From Perkinsus marinus ATCC 50983 (Eukaryota; Perkinsozoa; Perkinsida; Perkinsidae), in NCBI RefSeq assembly GCF_000006405.1, contig NW_003200804.1, positions 1 through 48,200 on the forward strand: a stretch of 48,200 nt of DNA, read 5' to 3'. Position 1 is the first letter of the stretch. Each line of letters begins with the position of its first letter. A program made the translations under genes and the position numbers. Of this stretch, positions 21,380 to 31,230 are shown one piece after another. The notes beneath the pieces are model-generated. The model was not told the DNA's origin, made no database searches, and saw nothing but the letters and a program-made list of their open reading frames with translations.

Positions 21380-22777
21380 CGAGGCTCGATTGGATCGAGA
21401 TATCGAAAATCGATCGATTGTTCGGTGCTAATCAATCGAGGATGCTGCGGCGGGCAGACGAATCGATTCGATTCGAGGAATCGATCCACCTCGAAATTCG
21501 AAATTCATTGAAATGCTCTCCTACGTCAGCATTGAGGGTTACTTATAGGGTCTACAGCACCTGTCATATTATTGCAACAATTCAGGATGCCTTTAGCAAA
21601 GCACTTCCACGAGAAGAAAAAGTAAGGGTCGAGGCTAGACCGCTCAGTTGATAGCCACAGGCACTGGGAGGCTGTCTGATTATCTGACTCGGATAGACTC
21701 CATCAGCGAGATACTGAATATCCGCGCACGACCTTGCTGTTCGCCCGAGGCGAGTCGCTTTGCTGTGGCACGCTGCCAATTGCGGCGACAGCCAGATATT
21801 CTGCAGATGCCGATTCCCCGGGTCGGAAGGATGGTATTCCCCGGGTTCGGTCAGATTGCGCGTTTGCCTCGAGCCTCGACGAACCCTCGAGATAGTTCTT
21901 CGGTAATTCAGAAGAAGATTATCCAAATACTATTTCTGAGCATAATCCACACCGCAAATTCAATATCCCTAGTAGCGGCTACTAAGTAGCCTAATAACTC
22001 TAATAGTTATCGCATATAGCATAGGTTCAAAAATCCGGATTCTTCGCCCCGCCCCTAAATTACTCAATCCGTCCCTAAATATGCCACATGCGTTCTAAAG
22101 TTGGATGAGTCATCCGCTATCGTTACAGCTTCTCTGAGACTGACAGTTTCTGTCTCAGTGACCCATACCAGTATGCTTAGCTAATAAATGTAGTTACGTG
22201 GTGGAGTTCAGTACGCTCAGTACGTGTTCAGGGCGGCCATTGGCCGCCGGCCAAGATCAGTAGATAGCACGGCTCAACACAACGATGTGAAACTAGATTG
22301 ATCATTGCGTCGGCCAAGGTTTCGAAACGTTCAAGCCAGTGGCTGGTCAAGTTCGAACATGTATCTTTCAGACGGCCAGGGTCAAGCGTGATGCACATGA
22401 GTTTTCCTCAAGATGTCATGGCAGTCAACAAAGCCACGTGACATGCTTGCAGTGAAGCTTCAGGGACGCTCGGGTAGCTTGAAAAGTTAGGGGCCGGTAC
22501 GAGTCATTTAGGGGCAGATTGGGCAATTTAGGGGCGGATTGAGTACCTTAGGGGCGACGAATCTAGGGGCGCGGATGAGCAGGTGCCGGGTTTCAGTGGT
22601 TCCATTGTGCGCAACTTTTCGAAATAGAAAATACATAAAAATGCCGGAGCCTTGGATCGAACCGGCGCCCCTAAATCGAAAGAATCGATTCGAGATCGAT
22701 TCTCGGTTACCGGTATCGATATTGGACCAATCGATTGTATAACCTCTGGGACCGAATCGATTCGAGATCGAGCCTCG
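21380..22777. mobile_element. Nested insertion with inverted ends, inside the LTR element's gag region
   Basis: About 1.4 kb that does not belong to the retroelement separates the gag body from its zinc knuckle. Its edges share an 11-base inverted repeat (CGAGGCTCGAT at 21380-21390, complement at 22767-22777) embedded in ATCGAT-rich arms. A second, inner inverted pair lies at about 22035-22075 and 22525-22567. The inner arms are built from iterated TTAGGGGC units spaced about 20 bases apart. There is no coding frame of note. This looks like a non-autonomous DNA transposon with subterminal repeats, or a MITE. I see no clear target duplication, so the exact ends are uncertain. Confidence 0.55.
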
Positions 22778-23682
22778 AAACTCGAAAAGTTCAGAAGTAT
22801 GTTCTCTAAATCTTGGATCTTCTCGACCATCTGTTGGATGGTGGCATTAGTATTGGGGGTCTGTGTAGTCACCGCTGCCAAGACCTTCTGGAGCTTGGCT
22901 TCCACCTGTTGCAGAGCGGGGCTGGAAGCCGAAGTCATCTCCATGGCAGGTGTATAGTCACTGATAATGTCGACCATCTCTTCGATTTTCGAAGGCTGGC
23001 GTCTTCTCAGCTCCGCTTTAGCCGCGGCTGGGGCGAGCGCGATGAGCTTGTTGAGAATCATCTGGTCTAGAGAACCATCGGATAGCTTCTTCTCATCAGT
23101 AAGCTTCTTATTGTACTCAGTGAGCATGCGCCTCGCCTTCGCCAAGAAGGTGCCGACATTAGTACCAGGTGCCCAACGAAGATCGTGGAAGTTGTCCAGG
23201 AGAGCGTCTGCAGGACGTCGAGCCAGCATCTGGGACATGATGCGGCTGTCCTCCTCGAAGGTCACCTTGGGAGCGTACTGATCCCACATCTCGTAGTACT
23301 CGTCAGTGAGGTACATACCAAGGCGGGCCGCCTTAGTACCAGAGCTCCAACCGGCGGCGTTGGCAGTGTTCTCGTACCGACGTAACCAAGCACTAAAGTC
23401 AGTCGTACCGTTATACCGTTCGGGCATCTGCAAGCTGATGCGAACCTCCTCCTTACGACTACCGTTGCCGATAGCCGTAGTGGCGGCCGCAGAGCCAGCT
23501 TCAGCCCTCACAGACAGAAGGTCACAGAGATCGTTGTAGTCTTTGGCGTGCTCCAGGGCCAGTCGAGTATGGAGGGCTGCTGCCTCGGCGCCCATTTGGG
23601 CCTCCTCAGCGTCAGCCTTCGCCGTTTCCTCGACTATGGCCAGATCCTTCTTGTGGAAGTTACCAGTGCTAGAAGCAGACAT
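22778..23682 (-). CDS. gag: gag body of the LTR element
   Basis: Begins at an ATG (MSASSTGNFHKKD) about 110 bases inside the 5' LTR. An acidic, Ala-rich coiled-coil-like N-terminus is followed by a retrotransposon-gag-like helical core with the usual aromatic pattern (ERYNGTTDFSAWLRRYE...YYEMWDQYA...FLAKARRMLTEYN). The nucleocapsid knuckles lie beyond the nested insert. Ty3/gypsy gag proteins form the particle. Confidence 0.8.
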
Positions 23683-23794
23683 AGAGAACAGAGTACCAAG
23701 GCAGGAAGAGGTCGGTCTTGACAACAGAACCAGATAACCAGGCTTGGGAAAGAGGTCGTCGAAGTGATAGCAAACAAGGAGCTGCTACCAGAAA

Positions 23795-24124
23795 TGTAGG
23801 TCTACGCGTTGCAGAGCTACAAGTGACCAAGATCGTTGCTGATACTTCGGCGAACTTCAAGAACACAAGGCTTGTTTTCAGTCAAAGGTCGACTAGAACA
23901 GCCAAGGATCAAGCCAGAGTGAATCCAGATCGGACTAAGTCGTAACGACACGTTAGCGACTCGTTAGCGAGTTCCAAGGTCGTGACACGCAGAAGGTGAC
24001 GTGACACCTGGATCGATTATCCAATCGACACGGCTATAGGCGAGCCAACCAAGGCCTAGTTTAAGGAATGTCAAGCGACCAAGAAAGCAAGTGTTCCAAA
24101 GGTCTACACAACCTAAGGTCTACA
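23795..24124 (-). repeat. 5' LTR of the Ty3/gypsy-type element
   Basis: 330 bases, apparently identical to the 3' LTR at 14276. The tRNA-primed site follows it on the minus strand. Confidence 0.95.
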
Positions 24125-24423
24125 CACAAAGTCGTCTGTCCCTAATATGCGCATTTTCGGTCGGCACAGAATTTTGAACGAAGAACGAACGGGACTTCAG
24201 ATAGCGATCCGTGAATCTGAGGCTGTGATTGGACCTAGCCACCCCCTTCGATGTTAGATCAGACACACTACTGTAGCACTGTGTACGTTCTCTGGAACTG
24301 GTCGGATTAAAGTCCTTTCACTAAGGAGAGTGTGCGGATTCCAAGGAACCGTTTTCAGTGACAGAAGTCCTCGTTCAAAAAATATGCAAAATATGGAGGG
24401 CGACTGAAAGCTCTTCGACCTTA
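24125..24423. other. Flank displaced by the LTR insertion
   Basis: Before the insertion this joined directly to 14271, so it is probably the former upstream region of the minus-strand gene starting at 14168. No motif recognised. Confidence 0.5.
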
Positions 24424-24657
24424 CAGTTCGGCCTTGGATAACAGTTGGGCCTTGGATAACAGTTGGGCCTTGGAGAACAGCTCGGCCTTGGATAACAGTT
24501 CGGCCTTGGATAACAGCTCGGCCTTGGATAACAGTTGGGCCTTGGAGAACAGCTCGGCCTTGGATAACAGCTCGGCCTTGGATAACAGTTCGGCCTTGGA
24601 TAACAGCTCGGCCTTGGATAACAGTTCGGCCTTGGATAACAGCTCGGCCTTGGATAA
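24424..24657. repeat. Minisatellite, 13 units of 18 bases
   Basis: Units of the form CAGYTSGGCCTTGGATAA start every 18 bases from 24424; variants differ at two or three positions (T/C, C/G, GATAA/GAGAA). Because 18 is a multiple of three, at least one frame on the plus strand and two on the minus strand stay open and repeat a six-residue unit, so open frames here are not evidence of coding. Confidence 0.95.
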
Positions 24658-24973
24658 ATCACACCGCAGCCCCAACCGTGGTATTATTGGTAATGCGTAC
24701 TCGACGCCTCGTGGACGAATTCCTCCTGATGTATATCGTCATGACAGTACAGGAATAGTAATTTGACAGGAGCGAAGTATTCCAGTGTGCCCATTCGGAC
24801 ACCTAATCGGTACTTACATGATTGGAGGAATCGGGAGAGTATTTGCAATGACCAGCGTAACAGTAGACGCCATCATATGCGACGAGCGAGTATTGAACTT
24901 CTCATGAATGGGTATCTCGCATTAAAGAGGGGTCCGGATCACCATGTGCCATGGTGACCATGTTGGATAAACA

Positions 24974-26261
24974 TGGTCACCAAAGACCAGTATCGTGCAT
25001 GGAATATGGATGCAGTAGAGTACTGTGTCTTCAGGCACGGCCAACTCAGTAGATCGCCTAATCATGAACTACGATGGCGTCCTCCCTGTCTCTACCGGTA
25101 AGGGTGGCGAACTAGCTCACAAGTAGTCAATGGCCTTGATGAGAGGCCTACTGCGGTTCCTATACTTGGTAGTGGATATCAGCTCAGGGGGATCACGCGG
25201 GAGTCATTCTCTGATGATCTCAGGTTAGATTTCATAGTATCGCATCTTTGTCTTGATTTCATCCCCCAATTCTTCGACCTCAACCCTATCAGTAACTTGT
25301 CCGTCCTTGTGGACTACGATCCTTATCAGACACACGTGATGTATTAATAGTGTGGGGTTCGTTGCACTCAGTAGATCCACCTACCAGAGGAAAGCAGCCC
25401 ATACCAGACTGTGCTGATGGGCTTATAGAGGAAACCAAGCCCAACTCAGTGTGGGTAATCCATGTCCCAATACTTGGCCATACGTGATCATTCAACCCAG
25501 GTGTCTGTGATATCACTATCACCAGAATTATATGCGGTACGGAAAGTTTTAGACATGACTGGTGACACCTTCTCTGTTGCTAGTAGTCCTATACATTTCA
25601 AACGTTTAATGCAGAGTAAGTTATCTGCTCGCTACTAATGCTGGAGTCTGCGGTAATCAGAGCATCTTACCCTACCATACTGGGTTAGTTCCCCGAGTTA
25701 CATCAAAATGGGCTTCCCAGAGCATGGGATGGTAACCGTACAACGGATCCACCAATGAAATGTATGTGTCACAATAGGCTACAACAGACCTCTGTATACG
25801 CCTTTCAGAACAGTGTCGTGGTGGTGAGTTGGACCTGTACAATCAGGTATATTTGTCCATAGTGTCACAGCCCAGTCTGTGAGATACCAGTTAACTGTCC
25901 AGTACATAGACTCGTCTTAGTGGATGATGATGTGCTGAAGAAACATCATCGACACATTTACTTTATGCCAACGTAATCAAATTCATATTTCTCGAGTCGT
26001 TGAGTGCATTATAGGTACACCTTGTTACCAATAGTAGACTACCCCAAGTCCTATACATGCGGAATTGACTTCTCAGATGGCGGCCCTAGATGTGATCAGT
26101 GCTTGAGTGATGTTTGCTACGAATGTGATATGTTTGCTCATAACAAGCTCTGTCGTTTCTCAAATTCTATGTGTTGCCGTTGTTCATTGACCATCAACAC
26201 AATGAGTGCTGATTCACATGTGAAAGATAGGATGGATTATATTCACATCACAACCCAGTGA
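24974..26261 (+). pseudogene. Possible decayed or heavily spliced Cys-containing gene
   Basis: Protein-like plus-strand stretches follow each other. An ATG at 24974 (MVTKDQYRAWNMDAVEYC) runs to a donor CG|GTAAGG near 25100. A piece after CAGCTCAG near 25190 reads on in phase (GITRESFSDDLRLDFIV...VDYDPYQTH). Later fragments lie around 25500-25650. A Cys-rich segment at 26004-26261 has ten or more cysteines (RCDQC...CYECD...CRFSNSMCCRC). Stops between the pieces are only partly explained by introns. No family recognised. It is either a relic or a real gene with many short introns. Confidence 0.35.
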
Positions 26262-26344
26262 ACAGTGTACAAAGAACATCAAGTGAAACACCGTCAAAGT
26301 GAGTACTATACGAAGCACAACGATAACGTACTATAGATATCTAT

Positions 26345-27538
26345 CTATTTGAGACGGCAATCAGCAGCCATAGAATGATAGTCATTACAAACGGAGAAGC
26401 CCATGTCTTGAGAGTAACTATCTCCATAAAAACAGCGAGACCATTCCCAGTTATGGACCGCAAACAGTGTACCATTGACGTCAAAGAGATGATCGAACTG
26501 TTCTTGGGTGACGATACCCTCCTCTACCATACGTTTGGTCAGATTGTTGAGGGTATTCCATATATACTCGATGCCACCATTAGCGTCGGGATAAGAGGAG
26601 GTATCCTTAGCGCACATCGACAACTTACCACACCCATGCCCCATCTTACACGAGCCTTCGACCATAATGGTAATCTTAGCCTTGAGATCCTCCCAACCAG
26701 GCTTAGTACATACGGTGCATTGCTCGGTCATCATCCACTTCATGCGTTCGAGCAGATCATCCTCATAACTACCACCTAATTCATTTCTGTACAACATCAT
26801 AAGGGCGTGGTCTGCATAACGCATAACGTATTCAGTCTCCTGAGAGTTCTCCTCACCCTCGATGGTACTATCAACGTAAATGGAGTTAGGTAGATACCCC
26901 ATACCCTGAGTCACTTCGTTAATCATATCATGGGACTTCGTGAGGGCCTCTTTATAATATTCATCGGCAATATGCTCGACATCAAAGCTGATACCAATAG
27001 GGGATATCTCAGCCATAGTCTGCGCTGACACAGAGCGCATGAGGAACTGCTCGAAGGTCGTCACGAATCCCACCATCTTCTCGCCATTCTTATCGACAAC
27101 ATCACCATAAGTAAGCCAGATGACGCCGTTGTTACCAGTCTCCTGACGCCACTTCTTCATCCAGCTTACGAGCTTGGTCTGATCCTTAATGATGTTATAG
27201 TTAGAGGCATCAGCAATGTTGATATACAAATCTCCACAATTCCACTGACGGCCCATATCACTTTTAGCAAAGTTGGTCAAAGAATCATCACCTTCCCTCC
27301 AATAGCTCTGAGACCAGGTATAGGTACCAATCTTATTCCCACTACACGCATCAGAGGATATTGGCCTAGCAGTTGGTGGGAAAGGAGTACTAGCAGGGAA
27401 TGTCACTGGTTGGTTAGGGTCATCAGGGAGAGCGGATGGCAAACTCCCACTACCTTTACTACCCCCTGTTGTCGAACATCCTTGCATGCCGAACATGAGT
27501 AACGTACAAGTAGCCGATGCTGCAGTAGACCACCTCAT
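26345..27538 (-). CDS. Secreted protein of a duplicated lineage-specific family, copy 1
   Basis: 397 residues, no intron. The N-terminus is signal-peptide-like and ends FGMQGCSTTGG, resembling a bacterial lipobox. A Ser/Pro-rich linker follows, then a domain from about residue 62 (CSGNKIGTYTWSQSYW) to the end. Alternating hydrophobic strands and acidic motifs (LYINIAD, VIWLTYGDV, GISFDVEH, STIEGE, ITIMVEGSC) recall a TIM-barrel glycosidase, but no catalytic signature is certain. Paired cysteines (CTVC, CKMGHGC, CAKD) suggest an extracytoplasmic fold. It is clearly paralogous over its whole length to the divergent gene at 28104, sharing nearly every motif. The two are head to head across a ~565-base spacer that includes the N gap. 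Function unknown. Confidence 0.85.
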   Translation of the reverse strand: MRWSTAASATCTLLMFGMQGCSTTGGSKGSGSLPSALPDDPNQPVTFPASTPFPPTARPISSDACSGNKIGTYTWSQSYWREGDDSLTNFAKSDMGRQWNCGDLYINIADASNYNIIKDQTKLVSWMKKWRQETGNNGVIWLTYGDVVDKNGEKMVGFVTTFEQFLMRSVSAQTMAEISPIGISFDVEHIADEYYKEALTKSHDMINEVTQGMGYLPNSIYVDSTIEGEENSQETEYVMRYADHALMMLYRNELGGSYEDDLLERMKWMMTEQCTVCTKPGWEDLKAKITIMVEGSCKMGHGCGKLSMCAKDTSSYPDANGGIEYIWNTLNNLTKRMVEEGIVTQEQFDHLFDVNGTLFAVHNWEWSRCFYGDSYSQDMGFSVCNDYHSMAADCRLK

Positions 27539-28103
27539 TATAGGAACTAGTAGGATATGAGATAAGAAAGAAACCTGTGGTACTCAATATAGGTCGTATC
27601 CTAGCGCGATCGAAGGGGATAATCTCNNNNNNNNNNNNNNNNNNNNNNNNNNNNNNNNNNNNNNNNNNNNNNNNNNNNNNNNNNNNNNNNNNNNNNNNNN
27701 NNNNNNNNNNNNNNNNNNNNNNNNNNCATGTGAAGTCTTCAATCACTTAGAATCATGTCCCATAGAATCCAGTTTACCGAAACATAAATCACGATTGATG
27801 TTCTACCAAAATTCAACAACAGCGTCGAGAATTCAAGTCGAATCTGGGACAATTCTTGTGTTATCACCCCCCACCGTAATGTATCTTCATACTCCACAGA
27901 GTTATCAAATTACAGCGATGAGAGAATGTACACGAAATAGTTACAAGCTTACATTGGCTCCATGTGTATCACCTCCTAGAAGCATCATCGACTTTCGATC
28001 CTGGTAGATGCACAACGCGGGACAGTACAACGAAGCCAAGTTGTGTTACACTCCTCACAATACCTCGCTGTGAATTGCACTTGGAAGGTAGCACCATACT
28101 GTT
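27539..28103. promoter_or_regulatory. Shared spacer between divergent paralogs, probable two-way promoter region
   Basis: The two paralogs are transcribed away from this stretch. About 465 bases are known, AT-richer than the genes, and 100 are N. No defined box is called. Confidence 0.4.
27627..27726. other. Assembly gap, 100 N
   Basis: Exactly 100 N, the conventional length for a gap of unknown size. The spacer may be longer or shorter than it appears. Confidence 1.
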
Positions 28104-29303
28104 ATGAATATGAAATTCTTCCCGGCGTTGGTGTCGGTCATATTGGCATTTTGCTTTTCTGGTTGTTCAACCGACTCGGGTAGTGACAGTAGCCCTGAGA
28201 CTCTACCTCCTCAATTACCCTCGGACCCGAATCAGCAGGCGACGTTCCCTAAGACCACAGGCCCCCCTCCAACAACTAGGCCTCCACCTACCAATGCATG
28301 CACTGGTCGCCCGATAGGCATTTATTCCTGGTCTCAAGACTACTGGAGTGAAGGAGATCCTGCTCTAACTGACTTCATTTCAAGCGATATGGGACGGACG
28401 TGGAATTGTGGTGAGCTTTACATCAACGTGGCTGATCCTACAAACTACAACATCATCAAGTATCAACCGCAATTGGTTGCTTGGATGAAGAAGTGGCGTC
28501 AGGATAGTGGGAACGATGCTGTTATTTGGTTGACGTATGGTGATGTCACCGAAAGGGATGGTCAAAAGATGTGCGCCTTCGTAAACACTTTCGAGCAGTT
28601 CCTTATTCGCTCGGTTTCTGCCCAGGATATGGCAGAGATTGCACCTATTGGTATCAGTTTTGATGTGGAGCATGTCCCTGATAATTACTACTTACAAGCG
28701 TTGACCAGTTCGAGAGAGATGATTGCTAATGTTACCGAGGGTATGGGTTATCTACCCAATTCCATCTTTGTGGGTAGTACTATCGAGGGTGAGCCCAATC
28801 AGCAAGAAACTACTTATGTCATGCAAAATGCTGATAGGGCATTGATGATGCTATACCGTAACTCGGTTAATGGCACTAACAATGATGGTTTGTTGGAGCG
28901 TATGCAGTGGATGATGACAGACCAATGCGTCGTGTGTACGCAGCCCGGATGGGAGGACTTGAGAGCGAAGATCACTATCATGGTCGAAGGCTCCTGCGAG
29001 ATGGGTAATGGTTGTGGTAAACTTTCTATGTGTGCTTATGATACGAGTAAATATCCCGATCCTGATGGTGGTATCGAGTATGTGTGGGATCAGTTAGAAG
29101 ATCTCACTAGTTTGATGGTCCCAACAGGTATCGTCACACAGGAGCAGTACAATAAGTTATTCGATGTTAACGGTACGCTATATGCCATACATAATTGGGA
29201 ATGGTCTCGATGTTACTATGGTGATCCATTCTCTCAACAGATGAACTATACTGATTGTATCCAAAATTATCACCTTGACGCTACAAGCTGCAGAACAGAG
29301 TAG
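28104..29303 (+). CDS. Secreted protein of a duplicated lineage-specific family, copy 2
   Basis: 399 residues, no intron, ATG at 28104 (MNMKFFPALVSV). The signal peptide ends ILAFCFSGCSTDSG, again lipobox-like. A Thr/Pro linker (PKTTGPPPTTRPPP) follows, then the same domain as the minus-strand neighbour: CTGRPIGIYSWSQDYW, WNCGELYINVAD, VIWLTYGDV, IGISFDVEH, VGSTIEGE, CVVCTQPGWEDL, ITIMVEGSC, NGCGKLSMC, IHNWEWSRC. The conserved acidic and aromatic residues at strand ends would suit a carbohydrate-active TIM barrel, which is inference only. Copy 1 and copy 2 match over their whole length with only short indels, so this is an inverted duplication. The linker and signal are the least conserved parts. 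Confidence 0.88.
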   Translation: MNMKFFPALVSVILAFCFSGCSTDSGSDSSPETLPPQLPSDPNQQATFPKTTGPPPTTRPPPTNACTGRPIGIYSWSQDYWSEGDPALTDFISSDMGRTWNCGELYINVADPTNYNIIKYQPQLVAWMKKWRQDSGNDAVIWLTYGDVTERDGQKMCAFVNTFEQFLIRSVSAQDMAEIAPIGISFDVEHVPDNYYLQALTSSREMIANVTEGMGYLPNSIFVGSTIEGEPNQQETTYVMQNADRALMMLYRNSVNGTNNDGLLERMQWMMTDQCVVCTQPGWEDLRAKITIMVEGSCEMGNGCGKLSMCAYDTSKYPDPDGGIEYVWDQLEDLTSLMVPTGIVTQEQYNKLFDVNGTLYAIHNWEWSRCYYGDPFSQQMNYTDCIQNYHLDATSCRTE

Positions 29304-29717
29304 AAGATGCTAGCGAGATATCTTTTGTTACAAGTTGATTCCCGTCGTGTGCTTTCTATCTTCATTCCTACGATGGTTTCTTGGGTTATCGCCACTGCAT
29401 TTTAGAGATTTAGTTGTTCAAGATTATGAGACGCCGTAAGTGCATTTTGGAGATCACTGGATTGAGTTTTGGGGTGTTTCGAAGGATAGTTGGACGATTT
29501 CTCTTGTATATACACACTTGTTCCACCGTGAAGCAATACGGGAGGACACTTCTTTGGAAGAAGTCCTTCATTATCCCGAACTTGACATCGTTGACATATA
29601 ACAAAGGATTAGTTTGCTTCATGTTTGAACGCAATGACTTGAGCAACTTGAGAATCGGATTTCACGAGAATTGATGGTATCAGATAACCATACAAATGAA
29701 TGGGAAGGAAGATGCGT
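29304..29717. other. Downstream region of copy 2, nothing recognised
   Basis: Short overlapping frames on both strands, no motif. Confidence 0.5.
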
Positions 29718-30099
29718 TCACGAAGAATGGGTTATCTCAGAATTAAGTACCAAATGACGAATATAACTACCAGAAGCCGTACTCCTACGGAAGAAGCGCT
29801 GCAGAGGAGTATCGAGATCTGTCATAAGTGGCCATGTGATTGAGTACTTTTGAGCTTGTCGAAGAGAAATCCTGTTCTTAGCTCCCCAACTCCGGCCGGA
29901 TGACATGCGAACAACAAAACTGACGCCCATACGAGAGGTCAACAACATGGGGCGGAATCGAAGTGCTTGAAAGGTTTCCATGTTCGAACCATCCTCCTGG
30001 ATGACATGATTATATACCGACCAAAACGTTCTTACACATAAGCCAAGTCTAACAGCTCGTCGTCGTCCCCAGCTGTAGTTCAAAGTACCAGTCACATGA
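29718..30099 (-). CDS. Unrecognised open frame, likely part of a larger gene or relic
   Basis: About 125 codons without an ATG at the left of the frame, so if real it is an internal or last exon ending in TGA at 29718. It is basic, with protein-like stretches (ETFQALRFRPMLLTSRMGVSFVV; TDLDTPLQRFFRRS). No family recognised. It lies just downstream, on the same strand, of the fragment at 30.2-30.5 kb that resembles the N-terminus of the duplicated secreted family, but I cannot show that the two belong together. Confidence 0.3.
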
Positions 30100-31230
30100 A
30101 TAGATCTTATACACAGTAATACTGTGACAGTGTCATCGTTAGTTATACAGAGCAGTAGAATAGTCTACAGAACCTATCAGCGGTCGCTAGCAGACACATC
30201 AGCAGTTTAGATGCCACGCCAAAAAAATGCGAGATTATCGCTGCACAGATTGCCCACAGGTGGCCTTCACGTTGGTGGAATCTGAGTTGGCGAGGAGATC
30301 GGTGCTCGACTTGGACTTTCTGGAAGGGAACACCGACTTCGCACCTCGTCTGACACTCGAACACTGCTTGTTGAGCACCCAGCGAGAGATACGATGCTTG
30401 TGATGACGATGGAAATGCATGGAGTAAAATACTGACTGAAGGCTGAATCTCGATAGACAACAAGAGATAACATTAAGACACTGAAACCTCACAATTGTAG
30501 ACATCAGGACCTCACACAACAGCCTCACGCTAGCAGCACCCGAGGATTCGACCCTACACACCAAGTGATCCAAACAATTAGAGAAGCAATGAAAACTCTG
30601 CTACACTGAAGGTCTCACAACAATTTCTGAATCTCAAAGTTACAGATGACAGACAGCATTGAATAAGATACCATAACGATGCACTCTGTAATGGAATAAT
30701 GGAACGTCAAGTAAATAACATATGCTGGTCTCGATAATGACACTATCATGATGTCCGCCTGTTAGTCGGCCGTCCTACTGTTCAATCTTATGCCATTGTG
30801 ACGTTGTTGGATGAAGTATGACGTATCTCATCGCCGAGAGATATTCATACACCAAGGTTCATGGCACTTGCAGAGATCACGGGAGAGTATTGCCATCCTC
30901 AACTTTCCTTTTTCACAGTATGCCCCACGATAATTACTAGTGCATCCACATTCTACAGTGAATCGCATCTACACTTTTACAGCCCGTCCTCTAGGCTCCG
31001 TGTCAACTCTAAGGCTAGCACGTCAAATCGATATGTCATTTATCTCCTGAGCTATCAGCAACTTTCACCTGCTTGTCTGGGTACTACTATGAACGCAACA
31101 TTATGTTGATATGTAAAATGAGACGAACCTTTGAGATGGAGTAAAAAGTTTGTGATGATGAAGTACAAAAAAGTGTTGCTACAATGCCCTTCTTTTAGAT
31201 GGTAAATGCAGCGATTAACAACTGATAGGA
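30100..31230. other. Gene-poor stretch, with a weak secreted-family relic
   Basis: Around 30240-30440 on the minus strand, one frame reads SIVSLAGCSTSS, then a Pro-rich linker and TQIPPT with RPP and Cys after a stop, echoing the signal-linker part of the duplicated secreted family. The rest, to 31230, shows nothing. Confidence 0.35.

Larger units (their letters stand above)
14276..24124 (-). mobile_element. Ty3/gypsy-type LTR retrotransposon, 9.85 kb, young, with a nested insertion
   Basis: Two 330-base LTRs (14276-14605 and 23795-24124) look identical by eye, begin TGTAG and end CTACA, and are flanked by CACA on both outer sides (likely 4-base target duplication; the local CACA run leaves the exact edge uncertain). 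The element reads on the minus strand. A primer site matching the 3' end of initiator tRNA-Met (TGGTAGCAG, 23782-23790) lies 4 bases inside the 5' LTR. A purine tract (AAGGGGGGAGG) abuts the 3' LTR at 14608-14618. Order: gag, zinc knuckle, protease-RT-RNase H-integrase, then an extra large frame. The RT/RNase H/integrase order and motifs place it in Ty3/gypsy. Identical LTRs mean a very recent insertion. It looks largely whole, with one obvious interruption, the nested insert within the gag part. Confidence 0.95.

Noticed and set aside
22640-22690. tRNA-like 3' end (GGTTCGATCC then CTCCGGCA) inside the nested insert
   Set aside because: No A box or paired stem upstream, so a SINE head cannot be supported.
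24375-24766. Long repeat-peptide frames on both strands
   Set aside because: They arise from the 18-bp minisatellite keeping frame; no start context or flanking coding sequence.
30235-30573. 112-codon frame as a gene
   Set aside because: Three overlapping minus frames with no ATG-led domain; only a faint relic resemblance remains.
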